Below are positions 36,211 through 49,176 of a stretch of DNA of 64,000 nt, in pieces. Within the stretch, counting starts at the first letter, position 1; each line of letters opens with the position of its first letter. Origin of the DNA: Hydractinia symbiolongicarpus (taxonomy: Eukaryota > Cnidaria > Hydrozoa > Anthoathecata > Hydractiniidae); the NCBI RefSeq assembly GCF_029227915.1, contig NC_079877.1, positions 34,685,851 to 34,749,850 on the forward strand. Direction: 5' to 3'. The translations under genes and the position numbers were made by a program. The notes beneath the pieces are model-generated. The model was not told where the DNA came from. It saw nothing but the letters and a program-made list of their open reading frames with translations, and did not search any database.

Positions 36211-38074
36211 GTCCCACAGTAAAAAATGACTTATTTATCTTAATTTTCAAATAAAGCGCTACCAAAGCGCCCAGTGCAATCGCTGAGTTCCAGCAATCAT
36301 GTCAAATTAAAAAGAATGTTATTTCTTGGGGTCCAGTTGACTCACTTGTCACATTTATAAGGTCACAGTCCAGAAACAATTCAATTAAGTTCCACAGTCA
36401 ATCGTTTCACTGTTAAAAGCGATACAACTTAGTAATATCGGATAAAAATCATTAAATACCTGTGGGGACGAATATGTGACGCAACTGTTGTAACTCAAAC
36501 GGACAGATACCGTTAGAAAGTCAATGAAATGTAGTCTTTTAGAATGTCTCTATTTCTTCAGTGCATGCTAACGGCCAGGATTGGTGCCACAGTAAAAAAA
36601 GACACATTTATCTAAATTTTTAAAGAAAGCGCTACCAGAGATCCTAGTGTAATCGCTGAGTTCCGGCAATCATGTTAAATTAAGAAGAATATTATTTCTT
36701 GGATCCAGTTGACTCACTTATCACATTTATAAGGTCACAGGCCAAACTTATTTCAATTAAGTTCCACAGGCAATCGTTTCACTGTTAAAAGCGATTTAAC
36801 TTAGTATTATCCGAAAAATATCACTAAATACATGTTGGTACGAATATGTGACGCAACCGTTGTAACTCAAACGGATTGATACCTGCAAGAAGTCAATGAA
36901 ATGTAGTTTTTGAGAATCTCTCTATTTCTTTAGCGCGTGCCAACGGCCAGAATTGGTCCCACAGTATAAAAAGACTTATATATCTAAATTTTTAAATAAA
37001 ATGCTACCATAGAGCCTAGTGTAATTCCTGAAATCCATCAATCATGTCGAATTAAGAAGAATGTTATTCCTTGGGGTCCAGTTGGCTCACTTTTCACATT
37101 GATAAGGTCACAGTCCAGAATGAGTTCAATTTAGTCCCACAGTCAATCGTTTCACTGTAAGAAGCGATACAACTTAGTAATATCGGAAAAAAATACCTAA
37201 ACACATATTGGTACGAATATGTGATGCAACCGTTGTAACTCAAACGGATTGACACCGTTAGAAAGTCAATGAAATTTTGTTTTGGAAACTGTCTCTACTT
37301 CTTCAGCGCAAACTAACGGCTAGGATTGGTCCCACAGTAAAAAGTGACTTATTTATCTTAATTTTTAAATAAATCGCTACAACAGCGCCCAGTGTAATCG
37401 CTGAGTTCCAGCAATCATGTCAAACTAAGAAGAATGTTATTTCTTGGGGTCAAACTGGCATACTTATCACATTTATAAGGTCAAAATCCACAATCAGTTC
37501 AATAAAGTCCCACAGTCAAACGTTTCACTGTTAAAAGCGATGCAACCTAGTAATATCAGAAAAATATCGCTAAATACATGTTGGTACGAATATATGACGC
37601 AACCGTTGTAACTCAATTGGATTGATACCGCTAGAAATTCAATGAAATGTAGTTTTTGAAACAGTCTCTATTTCTTCAGCGCGAACTAAAGGCTAGGATT
37701 GGTCCCACAGTAAAAAATAACGTATTTATCTTAATTTTTAAATAAAGCGCTACCACAGAGCCAAGTGTAATCGCTGAGTTCCGGCAATCACGTCAAACTA
37801 AGAAGAATGTTATTTCTTGGGGTCCAATTGGCTAACTTATCACATTCTTAAGTTCACAGTCTGGAATCAGTTCAATTAAGTCCCACAGTCAATGGTTGCA
37901 CTGTTTAAAGCGATACAACTTAGTAATATCGGAAAAAAGTCACTAAATACATGTTGGTACGAATATGTGACGCAACCGTTGTATCTCAAACGGATTGACA
38001 ACGTTAGAAATTCCATAAAATGTAGTTTTTGAAACTGTCTCTATTTCTTCAGCGCGAACTAACCGCTAGGATTG

Positions 38075-39567
38075 GTCCCACAGTAAAAAACGACTTATTT
38101 ATCTTAATTTTTAAATAAAGCGCTACCACAGCGCCCAGTGTAATCGCTGAGTTCCAGCAACCATGTCAAATTAAAAAGAATGTTATTTCTTGGGGTCCAG
38201 TTGACTCACTTATCACATTTATAAGGTCACAGTCCAGAAACAATTCAATTAAGTCCCACAGTCAATCGTTTCACTGTTAAAAGCGATACAACTTAGTAAT
38301 ATCGGATAAAAATCATTAAATACCTGTGGGGACGAATATGTGACCCAACCATTGTAACTAAAACGGACTGACACCGTTAGGAAGTCAATGAAACGTAGTT
38401 TTTGAAACTGTCGCTATTTCTTCAGCGCGCGATAACGGCTAGGATCGGTCCCACAGTAGAGAATGACTAATCTATCTAAATTTTTTTAATGAAGCACTTT
38501 CACAACGCCCAGTGTAATCGCTGAGTTCCAGAAATCATGTCAAATTAAGAACAATGTTATTTCTTGGGGTCCAGTTGACTCACTTATCACATTGATAAGG
38601 TCACAGTCCAGAATGAGTTCAATTAAGTCCCACAGTCAATCGTTTCACTGTTAAAAGCGATAGAACTTAGTAATATCGGAAAAAAATACCTAAACACATA
38701 TTGGTACGAATATGTGACGCAACCGTTGTATCTCAAACGGATTGACAACGTTAGAAATTCCATAAAATGTAGTTTTTGAAACTGTCTCTATTTCTTCAGC
38801 GCGAACTAACCGCTAGGATTGGTCCCACAGTAAAAAACGACTTATTTATCTTAATTTTTAAATAAAGCGCTACCACAGCGCCCAGTGTAATCGCTGAGTT
38901 CCAGCAATCATGTCAAATTAAAAAGAATGTTATTTCTTGGGGTCCAGTTGACTCACTTATCACATTTATAAGGTCACAGTCCAGAAACAATTCAATTAAG
39001 TCCCACAGTCAATCGTTTCACTGTTAAAAGCGATACAACTTAGTAATATCGGATAAAAATCATTAAATACCTGTGGGGACGAATATGTGACCCAACCATT
39101 GTAACTAAAACGGACTGACACCGTTAGGAAGTCAATGAAACGTAGTTTTTGAAACTGTCGCTATTTCTTCAGCGCGCGATAACGGCTAGGATCGGTCCCA
39201 CAGTAGAGAATGACTTATCTATCTAAATTTTTTTAATGAAGCACTTTCACAACGCCCAGTGTAATCGCTGAGTTCCAGAAATCATGTCAAATTAAGAACA
39301 ATGTTATTTCTTGGGGTCCAGTTGACTCACTTATCACATTGATAAGGTCACAGTCCAGAATGAGTTCAATTAAGTCCCACAGTCAATCGTTTCACTGTTA
39401 AAAGCGGTAGAACTTAGTAATATCGGAAAAAAATACCTAAACACATATTGGTACAAATATGTGACGAACCGTTGTAACTCAATCGGATTAACACCGTTAG
39501 AAAATCAAGAAAATGTAGTTTTTGAAACAGTCTCTATTTCTTCCGCGCAAACTAACGGCTAGGATTG
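38075..39567 (+). repeat. 2-monomer repeat E-F, 747 bp, two copies
   Basis: E at 38075 and 38822 and F at 38448 and 39195. Shared marks: AAAAAACGAC, GTAACTAAAACGG, CCAGAAATCATG, GATAGAACTTAG (GGTAGAACTTAG in the second). The first F tail switches to a D/E-type tail (GTATCTC, GACAACGTTAG, ATTCCATAAAATG), which leads into the second E. The second F has a one-base loss (GTGACGAACC). Confidence 0.8.
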
Positions 39568-39940
39568 GTCCCACAGTAAAAAATAACGTATTTATCTTAA
39601 TTTTTAAATAAAGCGCTACCACAGAGCCCAGTGTAATCGCTGAGTTCCGGCAATCACGTCAAACTAAAAAGAATGTTATTTCTTGGGGTCCAATTGGCTA
39701 ACTTATCACATTCTTAAGTTCACAGTCTAGAATCAGTTCAATTAAGTCCCACAGTCAATCGTTGCACTGTTTAAAGCGATACAACTTAGTAATATCGGAA
39801 AAAAGTCACTAAATACATGTGGGTACGAATATGTGACGCAACCGTTGTATCTCAAACGAATTGACAACGTTAGAAATTCCATGAAATGTAGTTTTTGAAA
39901 CTGTCTCTATTTCTTCAGCGCGAACTAACCGCTAGGATTG

Positions 39941-40307
39941 GTCCCACAGTAAAAAATAACGTATTTATCTTAATTTTTAAATAAAGCACAGCGCTCAGTG
40001 TAATCGCTGAGTTCCAGCAATCATGTCAAATTAAGAACAATGTTATTTCTTGTAGTCAAACTGGCTTATTTATCACATTTATAAGGTCAAATTCCACAAT
40101 CAGTTCAATTAAGTCCCACAGTCAAACGTTTCACATTTAAAAGCGATTCAACCTAGTAATATCAAAACACTATCGCTAAATACATGTTGGTACGAATATG
40201 TGACGCAACAGTTGTAACTCAAACGGATTTATACCGCTAGAAAGTCAATAAAATGTAGTTTTGGAAACTGTTCCTATTTATTCGGCGCGTGTTAACGGCC
40301 AGGATTG
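39941..40307 (+). repeat. Type A monomer with 6-bp loss at the hairpin
   Basis: The copy reads AAATAAAGCACAGCGCTCAG where others have AAATAAAGCGCTACCACAGCGCTCAG, so the left hairpin arm is gone (length 367). Its remainder matches the A monomer at 34721, including CACATTTAAAAGCG. Confidence 0.8.
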
Positions 40308-40679
40308 TTCCCACAGTAAAAATGACTTATTTATCTCTATTTTTAAATAAAGCGCTACCACAGAGCCCAGTGTAATCGCTGAGTTCCGGCAATCACGTCA
40401 AACTAAGAAGAATGTTATTTCTTGGGGTCCAATTGGCTAACTTATCACATTGATAAGGTCACAGTCCTGAATGAGTTCAATTAAGTCCCACAGTCAATCG
40501 TTTCACTGTTAAAAGCGATAGAACTTAGTAATATCGAAAAAAAATATTTAAACACATGTTGGCACGAATATGTGACGCAACCGCTGTAACTTAAACGGAT
40601 TGACACCGTTAGAAAATCAATGAAATGTGGTTTTTGAAACTGTCGCTATTTCTTCAGCGCGCGATAACGGCTAGGATTC
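40308..40679 (+). repeat. Mosaic satellite monomer of at least three types
   Basis: The start (TTATCTCTATTTTT) is B-like. GAGCCCAG, GGCAATCACG, AACTAAGAAG and GGCTAAC are D. CATTGATAAGG, GAATGAG and GATAGAACTTAG are F. The tail (ACACATGTTGGCACG, CCGCTGTAACTTAAACGG) is B again. Several short conversion tracts are a simpler reading than several crossovers. It sits shortly before the change to block III. Confidence 0.7.
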
Positions 40680-41051
40680 GTCCCACTGTAAAGAATGACT
40701 TATTTATATAAATTTTTAAATGAAGCGCTACCACAGCGCCCAGTGCAATCACTGAGTTCCGGCAAACACGTCAAATTATGAAGAATGTTATTTCTTGGGG
40801 TCCAATTGTCTCATTTATCACATTTATCAGGTCACAGTCCAAAGTTAGTTCATTACGTCCCACAGCCAATCGTTTCACTGTTAAAAGCGATGCAACCTAG
40901 TAATATCAGAAAAATATCGCTAAATACATGTTGGTACGAATATGTGACGCAACCGTTGTAACTCAATTGGATTGATACCGCTAGAAATTCAATGAAATGT
41001 AGTTTTTGAAACAGTTTCTATTTCTTCAGCGCGAACTAACGGCTAGGATTG

Positions 41052-41424
41052 GTCCCACAGTAAAAAATGACGTATTTATCTTAATTTTTAAATAAAGCGC
41101 TACCACAGAGCCCAGTGTAATCGCTGAGTTCCAGCAATCATGTCAAATTAAAAAGAATGTTATTTCTTGGGGTCCAGTTGACTCACTTATCACATTTATA
41201 AGGTCACAGTCCAGAAACAATTCAATTAAGTCCCACAGTCAATTGTTTCACTGTTAAAAGCGATACAACTTAGTAATATCGGATAAAAATCATTAAATAC
41301 CTGTGGGGACGAATATGTGACCCAACCATTGTAACTCAAACGGATTGACACCGTTAGTAAGTCAATGAAATGTAGCCTTTGGAACTGTTCCTATTTATTC
41401 AGCACGTGCTAACGGCCAGGATTG
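41052..41424 (+). repeat. Junction monomer between block II and block III
   Basis: The first ~290 bases are block II (D start, then type E with AAACAATTC and CATTAAATACCTGTGGGG, CCCAACCATTG). From about 41342 the sequence is block III: GGATTGACACCGTTAGTAAG, TAGCCTTTGGAACTG, TTCAGCACGTGC and GTTCCCCCAG match the tail of the monomer at 43242. The two monomer sets therefore abut within a single repeat unit. Confidence 0.8.
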
Positions 41425-42169
41425 TTCCCCCAGTAAGAAAAAACTTATTTATCTAAGTTTTTAAATAAAGCGCTACCTCAGATCCTAATGTAATCGCTGA
41501 ATTCCAGCAATCATGTCAAAATAAGAAGAATGTTATTTCTTGTAGTCAAAATGGGTAACTTATCACATTTATAAGGTCAAAGACCAAAATCAGTTCAGTT
41601 AAGTCCCACAGTCAATCGTTTTACTGTTGAAAGCGATACAACTTAGTAATATCGGAGAAAAATCACTAAATACGTGTTGGTACGAATGTGTGACGCAACC
41701 GTTGTAACTCAAACGGATTGACACCGTTAGAAAGTCAATGAAATGGGGTTTTCGAAACTGTCTCTATATCTTCAGCGCGCGACAACGGCTAGGATTGGTC
41801 CCACAGTAAAATATGACTTATTTATCTAAGTTTTTAAATGAAGCGCTTCCACTGCGCCAAGTGTAATTGCTGAGTTCCAACAATCATGTCAAAATAAGAA
41901 GAATGTTATTTCTTGGAGTCCAGTTGGCTCACTTATCACATTTATAAGGTCACAGGCCAAAGTTAGTTCAAATAAGCTCCACAGTCAATCATTTTATTGT
42001 TAAAAGCGGTATAACTTAGTAATATCGGAAAAATGTCACTAAATACATGTTGTACGAATATGTGACGCAACCGTTGTAACTCAAACGGATTGATACCGCC
42101 AAAAAACCAATTAAATGTAGTTTTTGAGAATGCCTCTATTTTTTCGCCGCGTGCTAACGGCCAGGATTC

Positions 42170-42519
42170 GTCCCGCAGTAAAAAAAGACTTATTTGTCCT
42201 AATTTTTTAATAAAGCGCCACCACAGCGCTTAGCGTAATCGCTGAGTTCCAGCTATCATGTCAAATTAAGAAGAATGTTATTTGTTGTAGTCAAACTTGC
42301 TCATTTATCACATTTATAAGGTCAAAGACTAAAATCAGTTCAATTAAGTCCCACAGTCAAACGTTTCACTGTTAAAAGCGATGCAACCTAGTAATATCCA
42401 AATACTATCGCTAAGTACAACTGTTGTAACTCCACCGGATTGACACCGTTAGAAAGTCAATGAAATGTAGTTTTTGAAACTGTCTCTATATCTTCAGCGC
42501 GCGCCAACGGCTAGGATTG
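42170..42519 (+). repeat. Monomer with 23-bp deletion (350 bp)
   Basis: CGCTAAGTAC joins directly to AACTGTTGTAAC near 42419; the usual ATGTTGGTACGAATATGTG... stretch is missing. The same loss is found at 42892, 48082 and 49177 and marks one lineage of monomers. Confidence 0.85.
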
Positions 42520-42891
42520 GTCCCACAGTAAAATATGACTTATTTATCTAAGCTTTTAAATGAAGCGCTTCCACTGCGCCAAGTGTAATCGCTGAGTTCC
42601 AACAATCATGTCAAAATAAGAAGAATGTTATTTCTTGGAGTCCAGTTGGCTCACTTATCACATTTATAAGGTCACAGGCCAAAGTTAGTTCAAATAAGCT
42701 CCACAGTCAATCATTTTATTGTTAAAAGCGGTATAACTTAGTAATATCGGAAAAATGTCACTAAATACATGTTGTACGAATATGTGACGCAATCGTTGTA
42801 ACTCAAACGGATTGATACCGCCAAAAAACCAATTAAATGTAGTTTTTGAGAATGCCTCTATTTTTTCGCCGCGTGCTAACGGCCAGGATTC

Positions 42892-43241
42892 GTCCCGCAG
42901 TAAAAAAAGACTTATTTGTCCTAATTCTTTAATAAAGCGCTACCGCAGCGCTTAGCGTAATCGCTGAGTTCCAGCTATCATGTCAAATTAAGAAGAATGT
43001 TATTTGTTGTAGTCAAACTTGCTCATTTATCACATTTATAAGGTCAAAGACTAAAATCAGTTCAATTAAGTCCCACAGTCAAACGTTTCACTGTTAAAAG
43101 CGATGCAACCTAGTAATATCCAAATACTATCGCTAAGTACAACTGTTGTAACTCAAACGGATTTATGCCGTTAGAAAGTCAATGAAATGTAGTCTTTGGA
43201 ACTGTTCGTATTTATTCAGCGCGTGCTAACGGCCAGGATTG
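42892..43241 (+). repeat. Monomer with the same 23-bp deletion (350 bp)
   Basis: Second copy of the 42170 type; the join is near 43140 (CTAAGTAC|AACTGTTG). Its tail (GGATTTATGCCG, TCTTTGGAACTGTTCG) differs from that of 42170, so the duplicated pair is not identical to its end. Confidence 0.85.
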
Positions 43242-46200
43242 GTCCCACAGTAACAAAAGACTTATTTATCTAAGTTTTTAAATAAAGCGCTCCCACAGAG
43301 CCTAATGTAATCCCTGAATTCAAGCAATCATTTCAAATTAATAAGAATGTTTTCCTTGGAGATCAATTGGCTCATTTATCACATTTATTAGGTCACATTC
43401 CAGAATCAGCTCAATTAGTTCCCACAGTCAATCGTTTCACTGTTAAAAAAAATACAACTTAGTAATATCAGAAGAAAATCACTAAATACATGTTGGTGCG
43501 AATATGTGACGCAACCGTTGTAACTCAAACGGATTGACACCGTTAGTAAATCAATGAAATGTAGCCTTTGGAACTGTTCCTATTTATTCAGCACGTGCTA
43601 ACGGCCAGGATTGTTCCCCCAGTAAGAAAAAACTTATTTATCTAAGTTTTTAAATAAAACGCTACCACAGAGCCTAATGTAATCGCTGAATTCCAGCAAT
43701 CATGTCAAATTAAGAAGAATGTTATTCCTTGGAGAACAATTAGCTCATTCATCACATTTATAAGGTCACAGTCCAGAATAAGTTCCATTAATTCCCACAG
43801 TCAATCGTTTCACTGTTAAAAAAAATACAACTTAGAATTATCGGAAGAAAATCATTAAATACATGTTGGTGCGAATTTGTGACGCAACCGTTGTAACTCC
43901 ACCGGATTGACACCGTTAGAAAGTCAATGAAATGTAGTTTTTGAAACTCTCTCTATTTCTTCAATGCGCGATAACGGCTAGGACTGGTCCCACACTTAAA
44001 AATAACTTATTTTCTTAATTTTTTAATAAAGCGCTACCACAGCGCCCAGCGTAATCGCTGAGTTCCATCAATCATGTCAAATTAAGAAGAATGTTATTTC
44101 TTGTAGTCAAAATCGCTCATTTATCACATTTATAAGGTCGAAGTCCAAAATCAGTTCAATTAACTCCCACAGTCAATCGTTTCACTGTTGAAAGCGATAC
44201 AACTTAGTAATACGGGAAGAAAATTACTAAATCCATGTTGGTGCGAATATGTGTCGCAACCGTTGCAACTCAAACGGATTAAAACTGTTAGAAAGTCAAT
44301 GAAATGTAGTTTTTGAAACTGTCTCTATTTCTTCAGCGCGAACAAACGACTAGGATTCGTCCCACAGTAAAAAATGACTTATTTATCTTAATTTTTAAAT
44401 AAAGCGCAACCACAGCGCCCAGTGTAATAGCTGAGTTCCAGCAATCATGTAAAATTAAGAAGGATGTTATTTCTTGTAGTCAAAATGGCTCCCTTATCAC
44501 ATTTATCAGGTCAAAGTCCAAAATCAGTTCAATTAAGTCCCACAGTCAATCGTTTCACTGTTGAAAGCGATACAACTTAGTAATACGGGAAGAAAATCAC
44601 TAAATACATGTTGGTACGAATGTGTGACGCAACCGTTGTAACTCAAACGGATTGACCCCGTTAGAAAGTCAATGAAATGGAGTTTTCGAAACTGTCTCTA
44701 TATCTTCAGCGCGCTAACGGCTAGGATTGGTCCTACAGTAAAATTGACTTATTTATCTAAATTTTTGAAATGAATCACTACTACAGGGTCCAGTGTAATC
44801 GCTGAGTTCCTACAATCATGTCAAATTAAGAAGAATGTCATTTCTTAGAGTCCTATTTTCTCACTTATAACATTTATAAGGTCACAGTCCAAAATCAGTT
44901 CAATTAAGTCCCACAGTCAATCGTTTCACTGTTAAAAGCGATGCAAACTAGTAATATGAGAAAAATATCGCTAAATACATGTTGGTACAAATATGTGACC
45001 CAACCGTTGTAACTCAAGCGGACTGACACCGTTAGAACGTCATTGAAATGTAGTTTTTGAAACTGTCGCTATTTTTTCAGCGCGCGACAACGGCTACGAT
45101 TGGTCCCACAGTAAAGAATGACTTATTTATCTAAATTTTTAAATGAATCACTACCACAGGGTCCAGTGTAATCGCTGAGTTCCTACAATCATGTCAAATT
45201 CAGAAGAATCTTATTCCTTGGAGACCAATTAGCTCCTTCATCACATTTGTAAGGTCACAGTCCAGAATCATTTAATTAACTCCCACAGTCAATCGTTGCA
45301 CTGTTAAAAAAAACACAACTTAGTAATATCGGAAGGAAATCACTAAATACATGTTGGTGCGAATATGTGAGGCAACCGTTGTAACTCCACCGGATTGACA
45401 CCGTTAGAAAGTCAATAAAATGTAGTTTTTGAAACTGTCTCTATTTCTTCAATGCGCGATAACGGCTAGTATTAGTCCCACACTAAAAAATAACTTATTT
45501 TCTTAATTTTTAAATAAAGCGCTACCACAGCGCCCAGTGTAATCGGTGAGTTCCATCAATCATGTCAAATTAAGAAGAATGTTATTTCTTGTAGTCAAAA
45601 TCGCTCATTTATCACATTTATAAGGTCGAAGTCCAAAATCAGTTCAATTAAGTCCCACAGTCAATCGTTTCACTGTTGAAAGCGATACAACTTAGTAATA
45701 CGGGAAGAAAATCACTAAATACATGTTGGTGCGAATATGTGACGCAACCGTTGCAACTGAAACGGATTAAAACTGTTAGAAAGTCAATGAAATGTAGTTT
45801 TTGAAACTGTCTCTATTTCTTCAGCGCGAACTAACGACTAGGATTCGTCCCACAGTAAAAAATGACTTATTTATCTTAATTTTTAAATAAAGCGCAACCA
45901 CAGCGCCCAGTGTAATCGCTGAGTTCCAGCAATAATGTAAAATTAAAAAGAATGTTATTTCTTGTAGTCAAAATGGCTCACTTATCACATTTATAAGGTC
46001 GAAGTACAAAATCAGTTCAATTAAGTCCCACAGTCAATCGTTTCACTGTTAAAAGCGATGCAAACTAGTAATATGAGAAAAATATCGCTAAATACATGTT
46101 GGCACAAATATGTGACCCAACCGTTGTAACTCAAGCGGACTGACACCGTTAGAACGTCATTGAAATGTAGTTTTTGAAACTGTCGCTATTTTTTCAGCGC

Positions 46201-48081
46201 GCGACAACGGCTACGATTGGTCCCACAGTAAAGAATGACTTATTTATCTAAATTTTTAAATGAATCACTACCACAGGGTCCAGTGTAATCGCTGAGTTCC
46301 TACAATCATGTCAAATTAAAAAGAATGTCATTTCTTGGAGACCAATTAGCTCATTCATCACATTTATAAGGTCACAGTCCAGAATAAGTTCAATTAATTC
46401 CCACAGTCAATCGTTTCACTGTTAAAAAAATACAACTTAGAACTATCGGAAGAAAATCATTAAATACATGTTGGTGCGAATTTGTGACGCAACCGTTGTA
46501 ACTCCACCGGATTGACACCGTTAGAAAGTCAATGAAATGTAGTTTTTGAAACTCTCTCTATTTCTTCAATGCGCGATAACGGCTAGGATTGGTCCCACAA
46601 TTAAAAATAACTTATTTTCTTAATTTTTAAATAAAGCGATACCACAGCGCCCAGCGTAATCGCTGAGTTCCAGCAATCATGTCAAATTAAGAAGAATGTT
46701 ATTTGTTGTAGTCAAACTGGCCCATTTATCACAATTATAAGGTCAAAGACTAAAATCAGTTCAATTAAGTCCCACAGTCAATCGTTTCACTGTTGAAAGC
46801 GATACAACTTAGTAATACAGGAATAAAATCACTAAATACATGTTGGTGCGAATATGTCACGCAACCGTTGCAACTCAAACGGATTAAAACTGTTAGAAAG
46901 TCAATGAAATGTAGTTTTTGAAACTGTCTCTATTTCTTCAGCGCGCGCTAACGGCTAGGATTGGTCCCACAGTAAAATTGACTTATTTATCTAAATTTTT
47001 GAAATAAATCACTACCACAGGGTCCAGTGTAATCGCTGAGTTCCTACAATCATGTCACATCAAGAAGAATGTCATTTCTTAGAGTCCAATTTTCTCACTT
47101 ATAACATTTATAAGGTCACAGTCCAAAATCAGTTCAATTAAGTACCACAATCAATCGTTTCACTGTTAAAAGCGATGCAAACTAGTAATATGAGAAAAAT
47201 ATCGCTAAATACATGTTGGTACAAATATGTGACCCAACCGTTGTAACTCAAGGGGACTGACACTGTTAGAACGTCATTGAAATGTAGTTTTTGAAACTGT
47301 CGCTATTTTTTCAGCGCGCAACAACGGCTACGATTGGTCCCACAGTAAAGAATGACTTATTTATCTAAATTTTTAAATGAACCACTACCACAGGGTCCAG
47401 TGTAATCGCTGAGTTCCTACAATCATGTCAAATTAAAAAGAATGTTATTCTTGGAGTCCAATTGGCTCATTTATCGCATTCATAAGTGTACAGTCCAGAA
47501 TCAGTTCAATTAAGTCCCACAGTCAATCGTTTCACTGTTAAAAGCAATACAACTTAGTAATATCGGAAAAAAATCACTAAATACATGTTGGTACGAATAT
47601 GTGACGACAATGTTGTAACTTAAACGGATTGAAACCGTTAGAAAGTCAATGAAATGGAGTTTTCGAAACTGTCTCTATATCTTCTGCGCGCGATAACGGC
47701 TAGGATTGGTCCCACAGTAAAAAATGACTTATTTATCTTAATTTTTAAATAAAGCGCTACCACAGCGCCCAGTGTAATCGCTGAGTTCCAGCAATCATGT
47801 CAAATTAAGAATAATGTTATTTCTTGTGGTCAACATCGCTCATTTATCACATTTATAAGGTCGAAGTCCAAAATCAGTTCAATTAAGTCCCACAGTCAAT
47901 CGTTTCACTGTTGAAAGCGATACAACTTAGTAATATTGGAAAAAAATCACTAAATACATGTTGGTACGAATATGTGACGACAATGTTGTAACTTATACGG
48001 ATGGACACCGTTAGAAAATCAATGAAATGTAGTTTTTGAAACTGTCTTTATTTCTTCAGCCCGAACTAACGGCTAGGACTA

Positions 48082-48431
48082 GTCCCACAGTAAAAAATGA
48101 CTTATTAGTCTTAATTTTTTAATAAAGCGCTACCACAGCGCCCAGCGTAATCGCTGAGTTCCAGCAATCATGTCAAATTAAGAAGAATGTTATTTGTTGT
48201 AGTCAAACTGGCTCATTTATCACAATTATAAGGTCAAAGACTAAAATCAGTTCAATTAAGTCCCACAGTCAAACGTTTCACTGTTAAAAGCGATGCAACC
48301 TAGTAATATCCGAATACTATAGCTATATACAACCGCTGTAACTCAAACGGATTTATACCGTTAGTAAGTCAATGAAATATAGCCTTTGGAACTGTTCCTA
48401 ATTATTCAGCACGTGCTAACGGCCAGGATTG
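48082..48431 (+). repeat. Monomer with 23-bp deletion (350 bp)
   Basis: CTATATAC joins AACCGCTGTAAC near 48330. Same deletion as at 42170, with further changes (TATATAC for TAAGTAC), so it is a later derivative or sister copy. Confidence 0.85.
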
Positions 48432-49176
48432 GTCCCCCAGTAAGAAAAAACTTATTTATCTAAGTTTTTAAATAAAGCGCTACCACAGAGCCTAATGTAA
48501 TCGCTGAATTCCAGCAATCATGTCAAATTAAGATGAATGTTATTCCTTGGAGACCAATTAGCTCCTTCATCAAATTTGTAAGGTCACAGTCCAGAATGAT
48601 TCAATTAACTCCCACAGTCAATCGTTTCACTGTTAAAAAAAACACAACTTAGTAATATCGGAAGAAAATCACTAAATACATGTTGGTGCGAATATGTGAC
48701 GCAACCGTTGTAACTCCACCGGATTGACACCGTTCGAAAGTCAATAAAATGTAGTTTTTGAAACTGTCTCTCTTTCTTCAATGCGCGATAACGGCTAGGA
48801 TTGGTCCCACAGTAAAAAATGACTTATTTATCTTAATTTTTAAATAAAGCGCTACCACAGCGCCCAGTGTAATCGCTGAGTTCCAGCAATCATGTCAAAT
48901 TAAGAAGAATGTTATTTCTTGTGGTCAACATCGCTCATTTATCACATTTATGAGGTCGAAGTCCAAAATCAGTTCAATTAAGTCCCACAGTCAATCGTTT
49001 CACTGTTGAAAGCGATACAACTTAGTAATATTGGAAAAAAATCACTAAATACATGTTGGTACGAATATGTGACGACAATGTTGTAACTTAAACGGATGGA
49101 CACCGTTAGAAAATCAATGAAATGTAGTTTTTGAAACTGTCTTTATTTCTTCAGCCCGAACTAACGGCTAGGACTA

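Larger units (their letters stand above)
30250..38447 (+). repeat. 5217-bp duplication of about 14 monomers
   Basis: The run D-E-X-Y-Z-D-E at 30621-32940 recurs at 35838-38157, offset 5217 bp, with shared marks: AAAGCGCCCAGTGCAATCGC, GTGCATGCTAACGG, GACACATTTATC, a GTGATGCAACC after Y, and CAATGGTTGCAC in D. Between them lie A-B-C-D (33231-34720) and a second A-B-C-D. The duplicated segments diverge inside the E monomer at 32858 / 38075, where copy 1 has lost one monomer. Confidence 0.8.
13547..41341 (+). repeat. Satellite block II: nine monomer types (A-F, X, Y, Z)
   Basis: Types are told apart by their first ~100 bases. C starts GTCCCACTGTAAAGAATG. F has CAGTAGAGAATGACTTATC. Y has CAGTATAAAAAGAC. 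Z has GTGAC...AAATCGCTAC. X has GTGCCACAG or AGATCCTAG. A has AACGTATTT with CGCTCAG and AACAACG. B has ATCTCAATTTTT. D has AACGTATTT with GAGCC and GGCAATCACG. E has AAAAAGAATG with AAACAATTC. Order by start: 13920 Z, 14293 C, 14665 D, 15038 X, 15410 Y, 15783 F, 16157 A, 16530 B, 16903 C, 17275 D, 17648 E, 18021 X, 18393 Y, 18766 Z, 19139 D, 19512 D, 19880 E, 20181 X, 20553 Y, 20926 Z, 21299 D, 21672 E, 22045 F, 22419 A, 22792 B, 23165 C, 23536 D, 23909 E, 24282 F, 24656 A, 25029 B, 25402 C, 25773 D, 26146 E, 26519 F, 26893 A, 27266 F, 27640 A, 28013 B, 28386 C, 28757 B/A, 29130 F, 29504 A, 29877 B, 30250 C, 30621 D, 30994 E, 31367 X, 31739 Y, 32112 Z, 32485 D, 32858 E/F, 33231 A, 33604 B, 33977 C, 34348 D, 34721 A, 35094 B, 35467 C, 35838 D, 36211 E, 36584 X, 36956 Y, 37329 Z, 37702 D, 38075 E, 38448 F, 38822 E, 39195 F, 39568 D, 39941 A, 40308 mosaic, 40680 C, 41052 D/E. 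Confidence 0.85.
41798..43241 (+). repeat. 2-monomer repeat, 722 bp, two copies
   Basis: Copy 1 is 41798-42519, copy 2 is 42520-43241. The first member (GCGCTTCCACTGCGCC, TTTTATTGTTAAAAGCGG, TGTTGTACG) is 372 bp. The second (CGTCCCGCAG, GCGCTTAGCG, CTATCATG) is 350 bp because both copies carry the same 23-bp loss. Confidence 0.85.
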
